Shown: piece by piece, positions 56,107-64,000 of the stretch
Position numbering within the stretch: the first letter of the stretch is position 1
How the letters are laid out: each line of letters begins with the position of its first letter
Assembly: GCF_030936135.1 (NCBI RefSeq)
Contig: NC_082596.1
Span: 15,724,155-15,788,154 of the forward strand
DNA: 64,000 nucleotides
Reading direction: 5' to 3'
Origin: Gavia stellata
Lineage: Eukaryota > Chordata > Aves > Gaviiformes > Gaviidae
Notes under the pieces: generated by a model
The model's database searches: none
What the model was told of the DNA's origin: nothing
What the model saw: only the letters and a program-made list of their open reading frames with translations
Translations under genes and position numbers: made by a program

Positions 56107-59100
56107 GCTATCGCTTTTAGATGGAGAAGCCTCTGCCTATTACTGGAGTCCTCTTTTAATGGCAGAGTTCAACATATGACCAGACATTCCCTGCTGCCTC
56201 GCAACACCCCACCTTGGTTGTGTGATCTGCATGGACCATGATTGATACTTGTGTAACACAGAACATCAAGCCCTGCATTTTCTTTAATTAGCCCATGGCT
56301 TTCTTATGAAAAGGCAATAAAACAACCACCCCAGCCCCTCAACACGCAGCATACACAAATCTTGCTTGGGCCCCCTTGTCCTGGCCTGGTGCTTTTCACT
56401 ACATGATGTGTTCCCCATCCAACTCTAAAAGGACAGGGCATTCAGAGGACCGATGCCAGAAGGCTGGGACTGTGGTTTGAGGAGATAAAATGTTGGTGTC
56501 GGTGATTCACGTTTGCTGGGAGGCGATTCCCTTGGGCCCTTATTGCATTCACGACATCAGCCCAAATATCTGTGACTGCAACAGCATCTTCCCATACGTA
56601 ATTAGGCTGGCCCAAATGAGGAGGCCGAGCTGGTGGTGGGAGGGACGGGAGGCACCATGTGCCATTGTCACCCCGAGCACTGGGTTTTGGGAAGTGGCGG
56701 CCCCGGGTTTCTCAGACTCCCGTTGCCGGATCCCCTTCCCCATTCTTGTGTCGTCCCTCTGGTCTTTCTCAATAGCTGAGCCTGAGTGTCCAGCGATAGC
56801 AGGACAGTGAGTGTAGCTGTTCCTTAGGGAATGCTGAAAGGGAAAAGTTGGGAATGGCCTAGACAAATATTTAAAGTGTGGGGAGGAAGAAACCGGATTT
56901 CTGTGTTTTTGAGTGCTTTGGGCAGTAAACAAAAGCTTCCTGTCGCAGGGCAAGACAACTATGTTTGTAGCCAGAGGTTGGCTTGGTGTTTTTTTTCTGC
57001 TGTGCCGAACAGTGTGCTTCCTTGTGAGGCTCATAGAGACAGTGGGGAGGAATCGCCTGCACTAAACTGAAAATCATACTGTAATTGGATACAGTGCATG
57101 GTGTTGCTAGTAATGTATACATAAATAGAGACTCCAGCACTCAGCTCTTCGGTAGAAGACAGGTCTTCTATATTTATCAGGTTTTGCTATTTTTGTAACG
57201 TGCCATGTTACACTGTTGTTAAAAAAAAAAATCCATATTGGTTCCTAAGTATTATTGTTGCCTCATTCTGAGATCAATTGTACCAGACCTTTCTCATTGA
57301 CCTCACCGCTTTTAAATAGCTGGAAATTACAAGTGTTTCTTGTCTGCAGCATAGAAACAGTGACATCTGAGTTTCTGTTGATGGTCTCCTTTTCTATAGG
57401 ATTGTTTTCCTCTGCTTGGAGGAGGTTCTCCACTTCCTACTGAAGCCACCGGGAGGGAGCAGCTTCCACTATGGATTCCCTATAGGACCAGGACAAGAGT
57501 CTGCAAGGCGGACTTGCTAGCAGAGGCAGTGGGCTGCTTCTCGGCTCACCGTGCAGCTTGACTGATTGCGGTGAAGCTGGCAGGGTCAATTAGCAGAATA
57601 GTAAGCCTTCAGAGCCTAAAGAAATAGAATGTATACTTTCAAAAATGCACAAAAATAGTACCTACCTTGTAAAAGGGTGAAAATATTTTTACTGTCTTAG
57701 ACATAGCACCAAAGTAAAAAAAGAAAAACCAGTCTGCTATGCCATGCAGTGTAGTAAGCAGAGCTGAGGGTTTTGTTTTCTCCAACTCCGTTTCAGTTGA
57801 GCAATTTTGCTGTACATTAGCTTCTTTGTCTGTAAGATGGGATTACTGAATTTTTAGAAGTGCTTTGTGATCCTCAGATTAAAGGTATCACATAAAGCTA
57901 CTTCTGTTCCTAAATGGGGGGTTTGGGTTAGCTTTTGGTAATATTTTACGTGTATATAAAGCTGTGCTTCTGTGTGCGGAAAAAATAGCATGGGATATTT
58001 CCGATTTCTTTTTTCAAATGAGACTTTGTCTTTCTGAGGCCGTCTCTAGAGCCATTCACAAGTAGCCTTCATGGCTACTTAGGAAATGGTGAAAGTCTAG
58101 ATTTTTTTATGGGCTTTACACTTCCAGGCACACTGGTTATTTAAAGTTAAGGGACTTAGTTAACAGTAGGACAGGGTTGGTGAGACAGGAAGGGAGTGCT
58201 TGGTAAGTCTTGTTATTGGCAGTCCAGCTGTATATATAATCTTGACTTCATTCCTCTACTACAAAAAGCTAAAACCACCATCTTGGACCTCATGATTAAT
58301 GACAGATTTGCTTGTAATGAGGATGCTGCTGGTAAGTATCCATGTGTAGTGATATTTCTTTATTTGACCTCATGTCCATGGGTTGGTCATGAAAGCTGAG
58401 ATGGATATTGACTGCTCTAACCTTGAATATATGTTTAATTACAGGGCAGTAAGAGTCAAGCGGATAGCATTTCAGGTAGTTGGTGTGGAGAATAAAGTGA
58501 CATGGTAAACTGAGCCCCGGTAGTTCACTTGGGACAGTGTGGTGGGTTGTTATTACATTATGATGGGAGAAGCTGCCAAGCGAATACTACTGTACAATTA
58601 AGTGGGGCTGTTAACGGCATGACTGAGCCAATTCATTAATGACAATGGTGTATTCTTGTATCTGCTTTCCCTTACAACTGCTGGGTGAACATACTCAGGG
58701 GAAACAAGACCAGTGGGAAGAAGGGAGGAGGAAAGGAGACTCTGAAGATCTGGTGCAGATGCAGTGACTTTCTTTAAGCCTTTGTTCCCTGAGTCATCTA
58801 AAACACAGCCGTTTCCCAGACAGGTTTTGTGGAAACCTGGCAGTTCACTGTCAGAGCAATGTACTCCTGACGAAACATCTTCATGTAGATGCTGTTTCTG
58901 TGCATCTGCTTGTGTGGTGGTTTGGAAAGAAGTGGAGGAAAGGATAGAGTTACTTCTGTCAGGTGGAGGCTTCTGTGCAAAGGGACTGAATCAAGGCAAC
59001 GGGTGTCCTTTGGCATAGGATATTCTCAGTTACTGGTGTTTTCACAGGCAAATAGCAGTAAAGCGCAGGGGCGTTTGAGATAGAAAAATGCATAGACAAA

Positions 59101-61061
59101 GGTGCCATCTTTGCGGTTTCAAAGGAAGGCCAAAGTGAAGAGCTGGAGGCTGCAGGCACTGCAATATTTCCTTAAGTATAGACAAAGCTGTTGTCTGACC
59201 CATTTCTGTTTATGGTTATCAGTGTCTTTGTTAGGAATTAGTCTGTTGCTGGACCTTGTAATTTTTGGAGTTAGGGGAAGATAATAAAGAAGGACCCTAA
59301 AGCAACCTGCTGTTAGAAATTAGTAGCAGGAGTGGCTTAGACAAAAAACAACACACATTTTGTTTTAAACAGTAAAATACACCCCTATGGTAGGGGGTAT
59401 ATTCACGACCAAGGGCATGAAGGTCTATGCTTCCTACTGTAAAGAAAAAAAACAAGGGTCTCTGGTTGAGCTGTGCCAGGGTGTGTGAGATGGCCTCTGC
59501 CCTGCCAGCGTGGCTCAGCTCCAGGGCTGGATGCGTAGTGGGTGGGATGTCTCCTGGGCATCAAGAGAAGTAGGGTGAGCGTCAAGGAGCTATCAAGGAG
59601 ATAAATATGTGTGAAAGCCCAAGGATGGAAGGAGGGGAAGAATTAAGGATTTGCAAAGCAGCACTACATCTTTCAGTGCAACAGCTTTTTCTTCCCTCTC
59701 AGCTCTGTTTCTTCCCCTATTTGCTAGAAGTAGGGTTACACTGTTTTGGTGTGGGTTGCGAGAAGGTGAGAAGGTTACTCTCAATTTTTAATGTGAGATA
59801 TAAACTGTAAACCACATGGGCAACCACATAGTTGAAACAAACACACCTGCAGCAGAGATGCTCACCACGGCTTGAAACACATCCATGTTGACCTGGAGGG
59901 CTTCTGGTGTGAGGGCATTTGTGTCTGGCACCTTGATTCAAAACCAAACCAAATCTGAGAGCTGCCAGTGCAGGATGGTGCACCACAGGCACGTGATTTC
60001 AAAGCACAAACCTGGTGTGAACTTACTCCACTGGTCCAAATTTCCTTAGAAACCAAAACACCAAAGTGTGATGATTTGAGGTAGATCTGGCAGGGTTTGT
60101 GCTGAGCCAGCTATCCACTGGGGCATCCCAACCGAGATCAGGTGCCGTCTCACCTGGAACTAGCATGAAACCAGGATGGAGGCAGGGGGGACGCAGCCGG
60201 CGGGGAGATGCCTTCCTCACCACAGGCTCCTCGGGCACTGCAGCTGGGCCTCGGGAAAAGCCCAGGGCTGACGGGGCTCTGAACTTTAGCAAATGACTCT
60301 GGTTTAAAGAGCATGATTTTCTTTTAAACGTGGTAAAAGTGGTGTGCGAGATGTGTTTTTAAATAAAGTATGTTTGCCTTGTGTCCCTTTGGCAGACGAT
60401 TTATGTCTGTGTAATCACTTCAGTTAAATTGTCTTATTTTCTGTCTCCCTCCCATTATGCAAATTTTATATTATGTTCTTGTGTTTTAGAGGGTTTTTTA
60501 TACAAAGAATCAGGCATGACTGCATTGGGAAGCATGTGTTGCGGTGGTATTTGAGACACTTTGCTGCTACACGGGATGGGAGGTGCAGGCAGGGGAGTGG
60601 AGGCAGAGCTGGTGCAGGCAGGGAAGAAGTGCCCAGGATGGGCATTGCTGCCGCTGGTGGCTTTTGTAGCCCGTCTGGAGGAGGTCCTCAGTGTGCTGCT
60701 CAGTGCTGCTCCACCAAGAGTTTAACAGTGGTTGAAGCTTTGCCATAAATGATATCTTGGAGGGAAGATGTAAAAGATGAGGCATTGCCTGCTTTTGGTC
60801 CCTGTGCCAATGGTTCAAGTCAGGCAGCAGGCCGAGCCTCAGCTTCTGGAGGCTGAAACATCCAAAGGATGTCATCTTCTGTGGTATTAAAATGCGATGC
60901 TTGAAAGTGTCTCACAACACCAAGGTTTGTTAAACGCCGCAGTTGAAGGATGCTGCAAAGTGCTGAGGTGACTCTGTGTGCGTGTTTGGGTAACGGAGCA
61001 CAAACAGGATGCTTTGTAAATGATCCCCACCCCCCCACCCCCCCTTTCCTTTATGAGGCCA

Positions 61062-61082
61062 GTGTGTGTGTGTGTGTGTGTA
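61062..61082 (+). repeat. TG dinucleotide microsatellite
   Basis: About ten GT units in EXT1 intron 1, preceded at 61,027-61,045 by C-rich runs. Likely length-polymorphic. Confidence 0.9.
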
Positions 61083-61489
61083 AGTACTTGCTATTGAAAT
61101 AAACTCTGAAGCATGTTTGGATGCCATGTCTAACAAACAGTAACTTTTTTCTTCCTAATCACAAATGCTGTCTGCATTTTTATTCCTCTTTTTTTGTAAT
61201 ATCACAAAGGCTGATCCTACATGCAGTGCACGTTTTCCCTGTTAAATTATGCCCTGGAAGTTTTGACCTCTAGCATTTCATAGTAGTTTGTAAATTATGT
61301 ATGGAAATGTTCTGTATTGTTACCATATGAACTCCAAGGAGATGGGGTGTCTGAGTTGCTTGATTTGGTACCGAGCTTGGGAATGTTTCCCTGTTCCTCC
61401 CAAAACTCGCAGCATCACGCTATTTTACGCTCACTTACTGTATTGAAGATAACTTTTGTCTGTGCATGCAGAAAACCTGGAGTTGCTCT

Positions 61490-61640
61490 TAGCCAGATTA
61501 AAATAATGGATCACTTGAAAGAATATTGCCTAGTATTTATTGCTGCTCACCAGAGGATAATTTCAATAAGAATTTATCATATTTATTCAGCAGCAGACTA
61601 ATAAATTCAGATTTGTTTAAACAAAGACTTGAGGAAGAAC
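61490..61640. promoter_or_regulatory. Candidate conserved non-coding element in EXT1 intron 1
   Basis: Contains AGATTAAAATAATGGATCAC, CAATAAGAATTTATCATATT and GACTAATAAATTC, a mix of homeodomain and GATA-type motifs without simple repeats. Conservation was not tested. Confidence 0.22.
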
Positions 61641-64000
61641 CTGCTAAATACTTACGGTTATGTTCACTGCAGGCATATGCTGCTCCATTTCACTCAAGGT
61701 ACTTGTACCTGCTTATGTCACCAATTAACATGGCTCTTAATATCTTATTTTCAGCGCTTTACTTTCTTTCCTCTGGGTACTGCAAGTCATGTTCATCCCT
61801 GATGTAAGTCTGTTTAGGATAATGGCATCTCTGATGCTCTCTAGCTTTGGATGGGTTTGATTTGCTGTTGTGCCAAACTCTAGATAAGGAAAAACACTGT
61901 TGCAGGAAAGAGTGATCTAATATGCTGAACTCGAATCTGGGAAGGTCTTGAATATGAATTCTCCTGTGCTGTGTTTGTGGCTTTGAATAGTCCATCCAGT
62001 CTGTCTTTTTTCCTTTATTTAAAACCAGACTCAATGCTTACAATGTGAAAGGTTCTGCTACTTAGTACCTATTTAGTAAGGAAAGCGTGTGCAAGTCCAT
62101 TAGTAGTTTGAGTTTTTTGCTGGGAGATGTTCTAAAAGCGAAGAAACCAGAAGGGAAATTGGTGGCCAAATGGTGACCAGGAGCACACGTGGAATGGGTG
62201 AGGGGTACGTATTACGAACGGAAAGCTATGTGATCTTCTGGTATGCCTTGCTCTACTTGTGTTTGGCATCATTTCAGAAAGCCAAATGGATGCTCTTAGA
62301 AATAAATGTTCTTAAAAATAAAAGCTTTCACCCAAACTGAAATTTCTTGCACCGAAATTAAATTTGCAAAGCTTTGTCCTCTGCAGGAATGGGGATTCTC
62401 TGAGGTTGTCAAATATGTTATGCCTGGTGGTGTCCAAATTTTTCATCTTGGGGGCATGATTTGTGTGTCTCTGTGCATGTTCAGAACTAATGTATAGACC
62501 ATGTTTTTCATGTATGCGCACGCACACATTTTTAATGGAATTGAACACACTGTGACTTTCTCTGTTTTACTGATTGGCATCCCACCAACTCACCCTCCTT
62601 TCTCTGCATTTAATCATCTTTACAATTAGGCCACTGCAAACTCTCTGAAATAACATGCACCTCGTATCTTAGCTGTGAAAACCAACCAAACACACACAAG
62701 ATGGAAGAGTTGGTCTTACGGAGCACAGGTGCCACAAACAGAAAATTCATCACATGAAACACTTTGGATTTTGCAGGTTTCAATCATGACCGTTTCATAA
62801 ATCCATTTGTCAGACCTAACCATAGCAGTGAGAAGATCAGCACAATGGAACGCAAGAGCCCTGCTTCCTTTTTTGTGCTGGGTAGGGTTTAACCGGTGCT
62901 TGTGCTCACAGGAGAGTTCAGGGTTCACAAAAGACCGCGACGACTTGGAAAGCTCTGCCATGGTGAAAGTCTGGTGTTTGGACCTGCAAAATATGGGGAG
63001 TTAATAATGTTCAGGAGGGAAATGCGATGGTGATGGTGAGGCGTTTTCTATGTAAAATAAAGCTGAGGAATGCCATGGGTATTAACCTCAAAAGGCCCAC
63101 TAGAAGTTGTTGGCTTTCTAGGAAATGTTTGCATGTGTTAGTTGTTTCTTTTCCATCACAAATGGATTTTTCTGTGTCCTGGGAGTGAATCACAATGGGT
63201 TTTTTTGCACTCTGTGTTTTAATTAAAAAGCAGAAGTGAGAAGACCTTTTTATACAAGTGGTTGGGAAGGTGAGCAAGCCATAGGAGATAAATAAACGTG
63301 GACAAAGCAATGGAAGTGACAGATTCCTGTGCCTTCAAATCCTTGACAAATTTATTAATATTACTAATATGTTGGTTTCTTAATATGATCAACGCTTGCA
63401 TTGCAAATGATTTTACGTGGGCGCTACGCTTTCCAAAATCCAGAGTAAAACAAAGCAACTGGTGCCTTGATCTTTGCCATTAGAAGTGGCATTAGAAATG
63501 CAGTGCTGATGCAGCAGGAGGTGCATATGGATTCAGATTATTGGCCAACAGGGAGCAAGAGAGATCTGGGCAATTTTTTATACCTTGAAGTCTTTCTATA
63601 TACATTTAAAACAGCTGGGCAAGCCTGTCTGTGTGATCTTTGGGCTACAAGTGGTTATGTGTCTGGTGACCTTCTGCAGGCGGCACTTACCTGGCAGCCT
63701 CAAAGTTGCTGTTGTGGTTAGTATTCATCACATAGATGTTACAGATTTTTAATTGCTTTTGTGTCTGGATTGCTGGCAGGGCTCTGTGATTTATCATGCT
63801 TATTATTTGCATGGCATTAATGCTGGAAGACTGGTGTCAGAACTGAAACGCTGTTGTGCTGAGGCTTGTAGATGTATAGATGGTACAAGATGGGGCTCCT
63901 AACTGAAAGCTGCTATTGTTGGCTGCATCCTTGGGTCTGCTTGAAACAAAGAGAGGCAAGAGTCAACATGCGGTGTTCAAAACTGGTGCTTTTTATTCTG

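Larger units (their letters stand above)
38546..64000 (+). other. EXT1: EXT1 intron 1 (5' part, runs off the window)
   Basis: All sequence right of the exon 1 donor lies inside EXT1. Intron 1 exceeds 200 kb in mammals, so finding no exon 2 in 25 kb is expected. No coding exon is recognisable: no frame gives a stretch resembling the GT47 continuation that starts exon 2. Reading frames in this stretch are short, overlap on both strands, and many begin at GTG rather than ATG. I saw no CR1 or LTR copies. Contents are unique sequence with a pyrimidine tract near 49.5 kb, a TG microsatellite near 61.06 kb, short C-runs at 54.37 and 61.03 kb, poly-T near 56.09 kb, and AT-rich possible regulatory stretches listed separately. 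Confidence 0.9.

Noticed and set aside
1..64000. CRISPR arrays, bacterial operons, phage or a novel multi-gene defence-type system
   Set aside because: The window is vertebrate nuclear DNA. No regularly spaced direct repeats, operon-like frames or prokaryotic signals are present.

Overview
This window looks like bird nuclear DNA, probably from a neoavian species. Three things point that way. CR1 LINE copies with the avian 3' tail (tandem ATTCTATG-type octamers) are the dominant repeat. There is an avian-type retroviral solo LTR. The one protein-coding exon is an extremely GC-rich first exon of EXT1 (exostosin-1), as expected of a bird promoter CpG island. The species call is inference; the repeat families and EXT1 are read directly from the sequence.

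Layout. Bases 1 to about 36,100 are non-coding DNA upstream of EXT1. In other vertebrates the neighbour on this side is SAMD12, but I could not identify any SAMD12 exon here. This stretch contains an inverted CR1 tail (2.6-2.9 kb), a decayed ancient CR1/L3-like LINE about 1.4 kb long (8.2-9.6 kb), a probable old CR1 tail (15.2-15.4 kb), a second ancient CR1 (17.6-18.3 kb), an ancient inverted CR1 tail (18.6-18.7 kb), a solo LTR of about 1.08 kb (19.5-20.6 kb), and four younger CR1 pieces, all on the + strand (21.0-22.1, 25.9, 26.2-27.0 and 27.4-27.9 kb). From 28 to 36 kb I see only unique sequence and short simple repeats.

A CpG island spans about 36.2-38.15 kb. It holds a CTCF-like motif, a compact core-promoter motif cluster near 36.74-36.77 kb, a GGA/GAA trinucleotide tract, a GGGCT pentamer array with G-quadruplex potential, several upstream ORFs, and EXT1 coding exon 1 (37,593-38,545). 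The exon ends at a consensus GTAAGT donor. Everything from 38,546 to the right edge is the start of EXT1 intron 1, which is known to be very long in vertebrates. It has almost no recognisable transposons but contains several AT-rich, homeobox-motif-rich stretches that could be enhancers.

The only supported protein product is the N-terminal part of EXT1, a Golgi/ER type II membrane glycosyltransferase that polymerises heparan sulfate together with EXT2. I found no tRNA, rRNA, CRISPR array or novel multi-gene system. The most interesting points are the translational-control architecture of the EXT1 5' leader (a weak main start codon preceded by a strong-context five-codon uORF embedded in a YY1-type motif), the GC-driven remodelling of the EXT1 stem region with loss of a glycosylation sequon, and the transposon-rich upstream versus transposon-poor intron contrast.
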